Assembly: GCA_030530925.1 (NCBI GenBank)
Contig: JAUMUA010000012.1
Location: 1 to 33,155 of the forward strand
Source: Rothia sp. (in: high G+C Gram-positive bacteria)
GTDB lineage: Bacteria; Actinomycetota; Actinomycetes; Actinomycetales; Micrococcaceae
Length of the DNA stretch: 33,155 bases
Direction of reading: 5' to 3'
Shown: positions 7,527 to 15,043 of the stretch, one piece after another
How positions within the stretch are numbered: position 1 is the stretch's first letter
Layout: the number at the start of each line of letters is the position of its first letter
Notes under the pieces: model-generated
The model's input: the letters and a program-made list of their open reading frames with translations, nothing else
Told to the model about the DNA's origin: nothing
The model's database searches: none
Made by a program: the position numbers and the translations under genes

Positions 7527-8153
7527 TTATACAGGCTCGGGTAGGTTCAGCCAGCTATACCAACCGCGGTGAAGAACGAGCCAAGCAATCAAACCGTAAC
7601 CCGATTGCCCGGGACGACCATCATTTGCCGCCAAATCATTTCTCCACTGTTCATGATGTAACAAGGGATTGAACGTATCCACGTAGACGTGATTACGGCG
7701 AGTCACCACATCAGCATAGGCAGCGTTGAGATCAGCAATTCGACGGTTGCGTTCAGTCTCTAGCGTGGGGGGAGGGCCAACCACCAAAACTTTAATGTTG
7801 TTCTGCGAAGCCATGTCTACCATATTCGCCAAATTCAGGCGGCTACGCGCACTTGTGATATCCAAATCAACATCAAAGGTAGAGGGAGCAATCACCAAAC
7901 GATTATCAGCACCCTGACCAAAACGACGGCTCGCTTCATCAAACCAACGAGCATTCAAAAGTTCAGTGCCCTCTCCGGGCGCCGCAAGATTATATGCAGC
8001 AATGGATGCAGAATGTTGGGGGGTGCGTGCCATCACGCGACCAAACCAACCGAGGGCGCGAGGGTCACCCAAACCTGCTAGAAGATCGTCGCCTACGGCA
8101 ACTAGTCGAATATTACGCTGATCCACGGAGAATCTTTCTGTCAAAATTGTCAA
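7527..8153 (-). CDS. SGNH/GDSL-hydrolase-like protein with degenerate active site
   Basis: A 208-residue protein with the overall layout of a small SGNH hydrolase. It has an N-terminal strand with VAVGDDLLAGLGD in place of the GDSL block (residues 18-30), a middle IKVLVVGPPPTLETERNRRIADLNAAY segment typical of these proteins, and a C-terminal NDGRPGQSGYGLIAWLVL in place of the DxxHP block. The nucleophile Ser is Asp23, the block III Asn is not recognisable (APSTFDVD), and the catalytic His is missing (Arg in DGRPG). The fold is probably kept but the usual esterase chemistry is not expected. The TTG at 8153 has no clear SD; GTG 8126 is an alternative start (199 aa). No secretion signal is seen. 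It lies downstream of kgd behind a terminator-like hairpin. Confidence 0.82.
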   Translation of the reverse strand: MTILTERFSVDQRNIRLVAVGDDLLAGLGDPRALGWFGRVMARTPQHSASIAAYNLAAPGEGTELLNARWFDEASRRFGQGADNRLVIAPSTFDVDLDITSARSRLNLANMVDMASQNNIKVLVVGPPPTLETERNRRIADLNAAYADVVTRRNHVYVDTFNPLLHHEQWRNDLAANDGRPGQSGYGLIAWLVLHRGWYSWLNLPEPV

Positions 8154-8241
8154 ACGGTCTAAACCGCTTTTTAGTTAAGAATAATCTTATCGGGCAAACT
8201 GTAGCCTCACATCACCTGCATAAACTACAAAAAACTCTCAA

Positions 8242-8292
8242 AAAGATAAGTGTGGATGTCTCTTATCATACAAGGGGCATCCACACTTTTGA
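8242..8292 (-). terminator. Terminator of kgd
   Basis: Inverted repeat AAGTGTGGATG (8248-8258) with CATCCACACTT (8278-8288), within 10 bases of the kgd stop. On the minus strand a T-run (CTTTTTGAG) follows the stem closely. The loop is large (19 bases) but the stem is well placed. Confidence 0.75.
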
Positions 8293-8296
8293 GAAA

Positions 8297-11200
8297 TTAG
8301 TCTTCAAAGACGTCTGCAACCAAGCTCTCTAGCTCAGCTGCGTGGCGCTTGCCCGTACCGGCAGCAGGGGATGCTGCCGCGCGTCGTGACGCCAAACGCA
8401 CCTTGAAATCAACTTCAGGAAGCAAGTTGACCGCAATGAAAGGCCACTGACCCTGGTTAGCAGGTTCGTCCTGAGCCCACACAATGTCTTTCGCATTGGG
8501 GTACTTGCTGATCTGCTCGTTGATTTCATCAAGAGGCAAGGGGTAAAGCTGTTCCACACGAATAATCGCAGTGGTGTTGTCGTTGTTCTTAGCTCGCTGA
8601 GCTTCCAAATCGTAGTACAAACGACCCGAAACCATGACGACGCGCGTTACCTCAGAAGCCTTCAAATCAGCAGTATCAGCCAAAACAGGCTCGAATTGAC
8701 CCTGAGTGAAATCCTCAACCGAGGACGCCGCAGCCTTCAAACGCAAAAGCTGCTTAGGAGTGAAAACAATCAAAGGCTTGTGCGGACGTGAGTGAGCGTG
8801 AGTGCGCAACAAGTGGAAGTATGATGCCGGGGTAGAAGGCACCGCAACCGTCATGTTGTTTTCTGCACACAGCTGCAAATAACGTTCCTGACGTGCCGAT
8901 GAATGGTCAGGTCCCTGACCTTCGAAACCGTGAGGAAGCAAGAGTACGAGCGATGAGCGCTGAGCCCACTTCTGCTCAGCAGAAGAAATGAACTCATCGA
9001 TGATGGTCTGCGCACCGTTCGCGAAGTCGCCGAACTGTGCTTCCCAAACTACCAATGAATCGGGGCGCTCTACCGAGTAACCGTACTCAAAACCCATCAC
9101 ACCATACTCAGAAAGCAACGAGTTATAGATGCTGAAATTGCCCTGGTTCTCTGAAAGATGCTGAAGCGGATTCCACTCAGCATCTGAGTTTGCATCGTGA
9201 AGCACGGTGTGGCGTTGTACGAAGGTGCCGCGCTGAACGTCCTGACCGGACATACGCACGTCGACGCCTTCCATAAGCAACGAACCGAAAGCTGCAAGCT
9301 CGCCAAAGCCCCAGTTGATGCCGCCCTTGGTGGACATTGCCTGACGCTGTTCCATGAGCTTCTTGAGCTTCTTGTGAGGCTCAAAGCCTTCAGGGAAGTT
9401 CACGAAGGAGTTACCGATTTCCTGCAGGGTTTCAGCAGAAATTGAGGTGGAATCGGGTACCTTGACTGAGTCTTCGTTCTGCTGAGCTGCAGGACGCTCG
9501 ATGTTCGAGACAGCTGCTGCGTCGGCAGTGACCAAAGGAGCCTTAGAAGACTGTGCCTCGTGAATCTCAGTGAAGATCTGCTCCAAGCGCTGCTGGTAAT
9601 CCTTGAGCGCGCGATTGGCCTCTTCACGAGTGATATCACCACGACCCACCAAGGACTCGGTGTAGATCTTTCGGGTGGAATTCTGCGCGCCAATCAACTT
9701 GTACATTGAAGGCTGAGTCATCGAGGGATCATCGGCTTCGTTGTGACCGCGGCGGCGGTAGCACAGCATGTCGATGACGGCGTCCTTGTTGAACTTCTGA
9801 CGGTACTCAAACGCCAGCTGACCAGCGCGAACAACAGCCTCAGGATCATCAGCATTCACATGGAATACCGGTGCCTGAATCATACGGGCAACATCGGTTG
9901 CGTAGGTTGAGGAACGGCCGTCTTCTGGCATGGTAGTAAAGCCCACCTGGTTGTTGACGATGACGTGAATGGTGCCACCGGTCTTGTAACCCTCAAGCTG
10001 AGACATCTGTAGGGTTTCCATGACGATGCCCTGACCAGCGAATGCGGCGTCACCGTGAACCAAGATGGGGAGAACGGGGAACGGTTCAGTGTTGCCCTGC
10101 TCTGCCAAAGTATCTTGCTTTGCACGAACAATGCCCTCAAGAACAGTGTTAGCTGCTTCAAGGTGTGAGGGGTTGGCGGCAAGATAAACCTGGGTCTGGT
10201 TGCCGTTGTCAGAGGTAAATTCGCCTTCGGTACCCAAGTGGTACTTGACGTCGCCCGAACCACCGGTCAAACGGGGGTCCATCTCGCCGTCAAACTCACG
10301 GAAAATCTGTGCGTAAGACTTGCCTGCAATGTTGGTCAGCACGTTGAGGCGACCGCGGTGTGCCATACCAATGCCCACGCCAGAAAGACCGGCGTCTGCA
10401 GCTTCAGAAATCACCGAATCAAGCAACGGAATCAAAGACTCGCCACCCTCTAAGGAGAAGCGCTTTTGACCCAAGTACTTGGTCTGCAAGAAAGTTTCGA
10501 AAGCTTCTGCTGCATTGAGCTTGCCCAAAACGCGGAACTGCTCTTCACGAGAGGGCTTGGAATAGCCGTTCTCTAGCTTTTCTTGGAACCACTGGCGCTG
10601 CTGTGGGTCCTCAATGTGCATGTACTCGATGCCGGTGGTGCGGCAGTATGCTTCACGCAAGAGTTCCAAAATGGTGCGAAGCGACAAGAAGTCCTTGCCG
10701 CCAAAGCCGCCGGTTGGCCAATAACGGTCAAGATCCCACAGGGTCAAACCATAGTTTTCAATGCGCAAATCAGGGTGAGAGAGCATCTCGTAACCCAGTG
10801 GATTGGTTTCTGCAATGAGATGCCCGCGCACGCGGAATGCGTGAATAAGCTGCTGAATACGAGCAACCTTTGAAATATCTGATTCGGGATTAACCTGGTT
10901 ATCAACAGCCCAACGAACAGGCTCAAAAGGAATGTGCAGATCCTTGAAGATTTGATCGTAGAAGCCGTCGCCACCCAAGAGGTAGTACTCAATTTGGCGC
11001 AAGAATTCACCCGAGCCAGCACCTTGAATAACACGGTGATCATAGGTTGAGGTGAGGGTAATAATCTTCGAGATACCCTGGCTAGCAATGGTTTTCTCTG
11101 ATGCGCCACGGAACTCTGCGGGGTAGGTGAGTGCACCAACACCTACGATGCAAGCCTGACCCTTAGAGAGGCGAGGAACCGAGTGAATGGTGCCGATGCC

Positions 11201-12049
11201 GCCGGGGTTGGTGAGCGAAATAGTGGTGCCGCGGAAATCTTCAATGCCGAGCTGACCTTCGCGTCCACGCTTGACGATGCTGTCGTATTCTTTCCAGAAC
11301 TCAATAAAGCTGAGTTCCTCTGCACCCTTGACGTTCGGCACAACGAGGTTGCGAGAACCATCGGGGCGGGGGAGATCAATGGCAAGACCGAAGTTGATGT
11401 GCGCAGGATGAATCGCTACAGGGCGACCTTTATCGTTCGTGCCGTAGATAACGTTCATTGACGGAATCGCTGCGGCAGCGCGAATCACCGCATATCCAAT
11501 GATGTGAGTGAACGAAATTTTTCCACCACGAGTGCGCTTGAGGTACTCGTTGATGGCCATGCGGTTATCAATGAGCAACTTTGCAGGAACCGCGCGAACG
11601 GTAGTTGCGGTGGGAACCTCAAGAGATTCTTCCATAGTGGTCACAACAGCTTTAGCTGGACCGCGCAGGGGAACTTCTTTGTCTGCTTGAGATTCGTTGT
11701 TTTCTTCAGTTGATGCAGGTGAAGTCACTTTAGGCTCAGGTGCTTTCTGTGGAGCGGTTTTCTTAGCAGGTTGTGCGGAGGGCTGAGGGGAAGAAGCTTT
11801 AGCGGGGGCTGGTGCTGATTTTGCCGCTTGTGCTTGAGAATCTTCAGTCTTCGACGTTGAAGGGGCTGAAGCAGCCGGGGATTCTGAGGTGGTTGAGGCG
11901 GTGTTAGATCCCTGCATCTGTTCGAAGACGGGCCACCACTTCTTCTCTACAGAATTTTTATCTTGTTCATACTGCTCAAACAGCTCTTCAACGAGCCACT
12001 CATTGCCAGCAAATTCTTCGGGCACCTGGTGCTCTGGATTGTTGGGCAC
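8297..12049 (-). CDS. kgd: Multifunctional 2-oxoglutarate decarboxylase/dehydrogenase with fused succinyltransferase domain (Kgd/OdhA)
   Basis: Actinobacterial fusion of E2 and E1 of the 2-oxoglutarate dehydrogenase complex (1250 aa from the GTG at 12049), acting in the TCA cycle. Order: short OGDH N-terminal segment (PEEFAGNEWLVEELFEQYEQ), an Ala/Pro/Ser/Lys-rich linker (about residues 47-125), an acyltransferase catalytic domain with DHRVIQGAGSGEF (337-349), then the thiamine-diphosphate E1 domain with GMAHRGRLN, HGDAAFAGQG and RRGHNEADDPSMTQP, and the C-terminal transketolase-like domain (LLPHGFEGQGPDHSSAR). There is no lipoyl domain, as in other actinobacterial Kgd/OdhA, which borrow lipoyl groups from SucB. 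An upstream ATG at 12121 would add 24 residues unlike the family and has no SD; the GTG follows GGAAGAGG and gives the typical N-terminus. A minus-strand TAAACT (12198-12203) is a possible -10. Confidence 0.95.
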   Translation of the reverse strand: MPNNPEHQVPEEFAGNEWLVEELFEQYEQDKNSVEKKWWPVFEQMQGSNTASTTSESPAASAPSTSKTEDSQAQAAKSAPAPAKASSPQPSAQPAKKTAPQKAPEPKVTSPASTEENNESQADKEVPLRGPAKAVVTTMEESLEVPTATTVRAVPAKLLIDNRMAINEYLKRTRGGKISFTHIIGYAVIRAAAAIPSMNVIYGTNDKGRPVAIHPAHINFGLAIDLPRPDGSRNLVVPNVKGAEELSFIEFWKEYDSIVKRGREGQLGIEDFRGTTISLTNPGGIGTIHSVPRLSKGQACIVGVGALTYPAEFRGASEKTIASQGISKIITLTSTYDHRVIQGAGSGEFLRQIEYYLLGGDGFYDQIFKDLHIPFEPVRWAVDNQVNPESDISKVARIQQLIHAFRVRGHLIAETNPLGYEMLSHPDLRIENYGLTLWDLDRYWPTGGFGGKDFLSLRTILELLREAYCRTTGIEYMHIEDPQQRQWFQEKLENGYSKPSREEQFRVLGKLNAAEAFETFLQTKYLGQKRFSLEGGESLIPLLDSVISEAADAGLSGVGIGMAHRGRLNVLTNIAGKSYAQIFREFDGEMDPRLTGGSGDVKYHLGTEGEFTSDNGNQTQVYLAANPSHLEAANTVLEGIVRAKQDTLAEQGNTEPFPVLPILVHGDAAFAGQGIVMETLQMSQLEGYKTGGTIHVIVNNQVGFTTMPEDGRSSTYATDVARMIQAPVFHVNADDPEAVVRAGQLAFEYRQKFNKDAVIDMLCYRRRGHNEADDPSMTQPSMYKLIGAQNSTRKIYTESLVGRGDITREEANRALKDYQQRLEQIFTEIHEAQSSKAPLVTADAAAVSNIERPAAQQNEDSVKVPDSTSISAETLQEIGNSFVNFPEGFEPHKKLKKLMEQRQAMSTKGGINWGFGELAAFGSLLMEGVDVRMSGQDVQRGTFVQRHTVLHDANSDAEWNPLQHLSENQGNFSIYNSLLSEYGVMGFEYGYSVERPDSLVVWEAQFGDFANGAQTIIDEFISSAEQKWAQRSSLVLLLPHGFEGQGPDHSSARQERYLQLCAENNMTVAVPSTPASYFHLLRTHAHSRPHKPLIVFTPKQLLRLKAAASSVEDFTQGQFEPVLADTADLKASEVTRVVMVSGRLYYDLEAQRAKNNDNTTAIIRVEQLYPLPLDEINEQISKYPNAKDIVWAQDEPANQGQWPFIAVNLLPEVDFKVRLASRRAAASPAAGTGKRHAAELESLVADVFED

Positions 12050-12189
12050 AGTTACTACGCCTCTTCCATGATGATTATTGAGTAAGTCTTCGGCAGTGCA
12101 ACGTTCAAACGGGGTAACCATAACCGTTGAGAATTACACATCGAAATTGTTGATGCGGTAGGGGAGTCGCAGAGCGACTCTTCGCATAC

Positions 12190-12218
12190 TTGCTTTTAGT
12201 TTAGTAATTTTTTACCTT
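12190..12218 (+). promoter_or_regulatory. Candidate rightward promoter upstream of the structured RNA element
   Basis: TTGCTT (12190-12195) and TACCTT (12213-12218) with a 17-base spacer. Transcription would start near 12225 and include the structured element at 12264-12355. On the opposite strand the same area carries TAAACT (12198-12203), a possible kgd -10 box. Pattern-based only. Confidence 0.35.
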
Positions 12219-12263
12219 AACTTTCTACCTGTGCCGGTTCATGACGGCAGATAAACGCGTAAT

Positions 12264-12355
12264 AGTAGTTGAGCTACCTCTCAAAACCCCTCGCGGTGAA
12301 GGACGACGTCCCGTGTCTTCATCTCTTAGATGAATTTGGCGGGTTCGTTTTGAGA
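12264..12355 (+). ncRNA. Predicted structured RNA element (three-way junction), unknown family
   Basis: Helices read by eye on the plus strand. A small hairpin GTAG/CTAC (12264-12276) precedes a closing helix TCTCAAAAC (12279-12287) with GTTTTGAGA (12347-12355), extended by CCC/GGG across a TTC bulge. This encloses a hairpin CGCGG (12292-12296)/CCGTG (12311-12315) with an inner GAC/GTC, and a seven-bp hairpin TTCATCT (12318-12324)/AGATGAA (12328-12334) with a CTT loop. The whole makes a compact three-way junction. I do not recognise a known riboswitch. It could be a leader of the CNNM genes or a separate small RNA; no T-run terminator follows. Function is unknown. Confidence 0.4.
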
Positions 12356-12451
12356 AGATTCTGAAGCCGTAACCTCACTGGTAAAATCTCTTGGCATGGA
12401 CGACCCTTTGAGTTGGTCAAACAATGCTCTGCTTTCTATTCCTAGCAGCCG

Positions 12452-12480
12452 TTGTCAGTTGACCGTTGCACATCTAAATT
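12452..12480 (+). promoter_or_regulatory. Candidate promoter of the CNNM gene pair
   Basis: TTGTCA (12452-12457) and TAAATT (12475-12480) are separated by 17 bases, with transcription expected near 12487, about 43 bases before the GTG start. If this is the main promoter, the structured element upstream would not be in the CNNM mRNA. Confidence 0.5.
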
Positions 12481-12529
12481 CTTCGCACGAACTACCGATA
12501 GTTTTACAGAAAGCTGAGGCTCGATTTTA

Positions 12530-13870
12530 GTGGAATGGATTCTTCTGTTAGTGGGAATTCTTCTCATCCTTGGCACAGGCTTTTTTGTTGCTGTTGAATT
12601 TTCCATGGTTGCCCTCGATCAATCTTCGATTCAGCGCGAAATAAATAATGGCGACTCTAAGGGCGAGAAAGTTTTAGAGTGCGTCAAATCCCTCTCTACC
12701 CAGCTTTCAAGTTGCCAAATTGGCATTACGATTACAACCTTGCTCACCGGTTATACGCTGGATTTTGCTATCCAGGATTTGACCGTGGGGCTGATTGCAA
12801 GCATGGGGTTGCCAGAAAACTTAGCGAGAATTTTTACTCTTATTCTGGCGATGGTCATAGCTACGGCGCTTTCAATGATTATGTGCGAGCTTGTTCCTAA
12901 AAACTTAGCGATTGCAGAGCCCTATCGCGTTGCACGAGTCTTAGCACCTGCCCAGCTCACGTTCACGCGAGTCATGCACCCTATTGTGCGTTTGATGAAT
13001 GGCACTGCTAATCGCATTCTGCATCTCTTTGGCATGGAAGCTAAAGAAGAACTCTCTGGTGCACGCTCACCGGAGGAACTCTCCTCTATGGTCAAGCGTT
13101 CAGCTGAGCAAGGAACTTTGGACTCAGATACCGCACGCTTCGTGGACAAAACTCTCTCTTTTGCCGAGTTGACGGCGGCGGACGTCATGACGCCGCGTCG
13201 TAAAGTCACCATGCTTGAAGACACTGCCAGCGTTGCTGACGTGATTGAAGCGGCTCGCGCCACCGGTTATTCCCGTTTTCCGCTGTACCGCGAAGATCAG
13301 GACAACGTGGTGGGTGCAGTTCACATTAAAAAAGCTGTGAGTGTTCCTGCCGGAGTACGTGCGAACCTTGAAGCTGGAACCCTCATGGAAGAGGTTATTA
13401 AAGTTCCTGAAACAGTTCATCTTGATTCACTATTGCAACAGCTTCGTGAGGGTGCGTTGCAGCTAGCAATAGTACTGGATGAATACGGGGGTACTGCTGG
13501 TATGACAACCCTTGAAGACTTGGTGGAAGAAATCGTGGGGGAAGTCTCTGACGAGCACGAGCTGGCAGGCGTTGAAGAACGACCCCTTCGTGTGGGTGCC
13601 GGCGATTGGATTTTCTCTGGTCTTCTACGTCCTGACGAAGTCAATGAATATATTGAGGTTTTGGATATTGAGGATGATCCCGCCTACGAGACAATGGGTG
13701 GATTCATGATGGACCGTCTAGGACGAGTTCCTGAAACCTCTGATACCGTTCCTGTAGATGGTGGCACTCTTCGCGTTGAATCGATGGAACATTGGCGAGT
13801 TGATCGTATTCGATACATCCCCTCTCAGATCCGCCGAGGAAGCATTGCTGCGGGAAAGGACTCCAAATAA
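12530..13870 (+). CDS. CNNM/CorC-family membrane protein with CBS pair (hemolysin-family), full length
   Basis: A 446-residue membrane protein. The N-terminal DUF21/CNNM transmembrane domain (about residues 1-190) includes VEFSMVALD and MCELVPKNLAI, the conserved E-x-x-P-K-x-x-A segment of this family. A CBS-domain pair follows (about 205-335: VMTPRRKVTMLED, ATGYSRFPLYREDQDNVVGAVHIKKA, IVLDEYGGTAGMTTLEDLVEEIVGE), then a CorC_HlyC C-terminal domain (about 345-435). Relatives are linked to Mg2+/Co2+ transport or tolerance; the old name haemolysin is probably misleading. The start is GTG at 12530 with GAGG ten bases upstream. The second paralogue starts directly after the TAA. Such tandem pairs are common in actinobacteria (for example Rv1842c-Rv1841c in M. 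tuberculosis). Confidence 0.92.
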   Translation: MEWILLLVGILLILGTGFFVAVEFSMVALDQSSIQREINNGDSKGEKVLECVKSLSTQLSSCQIGITITTLLTGYTLDFAIQDLTVGLIASMGLPENLARIFTLILAMVIATALSMIMCELVPKNLAIAEPYRVARVLAPAQLTFTRVMHPIVRLMNGTANRILHLFGMEAKEELSGARSPEELSSMVKRSAEQGTLDSDTARFVDKTLSFAELTAADVMTPRRKVTMLEDTASVADVIEAARATGYSRFPLYREDQDNVVGAVHIKKAVSVPAGVRANLEAGTLMEEVIKVPETVHLDSLLQQLREGALQLAIVLDEYGGTAGMTTLEDLVEEIVGEVSDEHELAGVEERPLRVGAGDWIFSGLLRPDEVNEYIEVLDIEDDPAYETMGGFMMDRLGRVPETSDTVPVDGGTLRVESMEHWRVDRIRYIPSQIRRGSIAAGKDSK

Positions 13871-14959
13871 ATGAGTGACTGGACAGCTATAGCGCTATTG
13901 GTGCTTCTTTTGGCAGGCAATGCGTTCTTTGTCTCTGGTGAGTTTGCGATTATGTCTACTCGACGTTCGCAGGTTGAACCGCTGGCAGAAATGGGCAATA
14001 AGCGTGCAAAAACTACTCTTTACGCACTGGAGCACGTTTCGCTGATGTTGGCTACCTGCCAGCTAGGCATCACCCTATGTTCTTTGTTGATTCTGAACGT
14101 TTCTGAGCCTGCCCTGCACCATTTGGCAGCTGGTCCGATGGAACATTTCGGTATTCCCGTTGCCGTGGCTGATTTGGTGGCGTTTGTCATCGCTTTGGTA
14201 CTGGTAACTTTCTTGCACGTTATTTTGGGTGAAATGGTTCCCAAAAACGCTGCGGTTTCATTGGTAGGACAGGGCGTGGCACTGTGGATTGCGCCGCCGC
14301 TGGTGTTCCTCTCTCGCATTTTCCGCCCCATTGTGGGTGCGTTGAACTGGATTGCTGATCACACACTTCGGCTGATGAAGATTGAGCCTAAGTCAGAAGT
14401 GTCATCCACCTTTACCTTGGATGAGCTTCAAAATATCGTGGCTGAATCAACGGCAGAGGGAACAGTGGAGGACGACGCCGGTGTGCTTTCCGGAGCCCTT
14501 GAATTTTCTGAGAAAAAAGTTGAGGAAATCATGGTGCCCCGCGAAAAGCTGGTGACTTTGCAGTTTCCTTGCACGCCCTTAGAACTGCAAAATTTGGTGT
14601 CACACACCGGGTATTCTCGCTACATTATTGAAGACCGGGTGGATGGCACCTTTATGGGTTATGTGCATATCAAAGATGCGTTGGGAATTTCTGAAGATCG
14701 CCTCGACAAAATGTTGCCCTGGAGTAAGATTCGCCAGATGTCTTTAGTGAGCCCAGAGGTAGACATTGACGATGCGTTAGCGATTATGCAGCGAAATCGT
14801 GCACATATTTCGCATGTTGTTGCTACCGATGGCACTTCGCTGGGCGCACTCTTTCTCGAAGATATCTTGGAAGAGTTAGTCGGTGAAATTAAGGACACGA
14901 CGCAGGAACATGTGCGACGTCGTGAGGCGGCGTCGGTGCGTGCAAACCTGAGTAGCTAG
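13871..14959 (+). CDS. CNNM/CBS-domain membrane protein, second paralogue without CorC_HlyC tail
   Basis: A 362-residue paralogue of the preceding protein. The transmembrane DUF21 domain (about residues 1-190) includes FFVSGEFAIMSTRRSQ and LGEMVPKNAAVS. The CBS pair (about 205-335) includes EIMVPREKLVTLQ, TGYSRYIIEDRVDGTFMGYVHIKDAL and LFLEDILEELVGEIKD. It then ends after a short basic tail, so the C-terminal CorC_HlyC domain found in the upstream partner is missing. The ATG directly follows the upstream TAA, so the two are translated from one mRNA and may form a heteromer; that is inference. The function presumably concerns divalent cations, as for the family. Confidence 0.92.
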   Translation: MSDWTAIALLVLLLAGNAFFVSGEFAIMSTRRSQVEPLAEMGNKRAKTTLYALEHVSLMLATCQLGITLCSLLILNVSEPALHHLAAGPMEHFGIPVAVADLVAFVIALVLVTFLHVILGEMVPKNAAVSLVGQGVALWIAPPLVFLSRIFRPIVGALNWIADHTLRLMKIEPKSEVSSTFTLDELQNIVAESTAEGTVEDDAGVLSGALEFSEKKVEEIMVPREKLVTLQFPCTPLELQNLVSHTGYSRYIIEDRVDGTFMGYVHIKDALGISEDRLDKMLPWSKIRQMSLVSPEVDIDDALAIMQRNRAHISHVVATDGTSLGALFLEDILEELVGEIKDTTQEHVRRREAASVRANLSS

Positions 14960-14977
14960 TCAATACTAAAATCCTAT

Positions 14978-14996
14978 TTTGCGAACGATTCTCTTT
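14978..14996. promoter_or_regulatory. Zur-like operator, distal box
   Basis: TTTGCGAACGATTCTCTTT carries the dyad core GNGAA-NNN-TTCNC. It is nearly the reverse complement of the proximal box 12 bases further on. Position just upstream of the zinc ABC transporter suggests a Fur-family (Zur) binding site. Confidence 0.55.
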
Positions 14997-15008
14997 AGTG
15001 CTTTAATA

Positions 15009-15027
15009 AATGAGAATTGTTCGCATT
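15009..15027. promoter_or_regulatory. Zur-like operator, proximal box
   Basis: AATGAGAATTGTTCGCATT is a 19-bp palindrome of the form AATGNGAA-NNN-TTCNCATT. It ends 16 bases before the znuA-like start codon. The length and AT-rich dyad are typical of Fur-family operators, and the zinc regulator gene lies at the end of the operon. Confidence 0.65.
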
Positions 15028-15043
15028 TTAGTTTGGAGAAGAA

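Larger units (their letters stand above)
12050..12529. other. Long intergenic region between divergent kgd and CNNM genes
   Basis: No convincing gene is seen here beyond the possible 24-codon kgd extension to 12121. It holds a small perfect hairpin GAGTCGC-AGA-GCGACTC (12164-12180), which would lie in the kgd leader; a promoter-like pair at 12190-12218 reading right; the predicted three-way-junction structure at 12264-12355; and a second rightward promoter at 12452-12480 close to the CNNM gene. The region is unusually long for this compact window. Confidence 0.7.

Noticed and set aside
12050-12121. ATG-initiated 24-residue extension of Kgd
   Set aside because: No SD, and the residues are unlike the family; the GTG at 12049 follows GGAAGAGG and gives the expected N-terminus.
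12264-12355. Known Mg2+ (M-box) or Mn2+ (yybP-ykoY) riboswitch
   Set aside because: I could not find the conserved core sequences of either class; only a generic three-way junction is supported.
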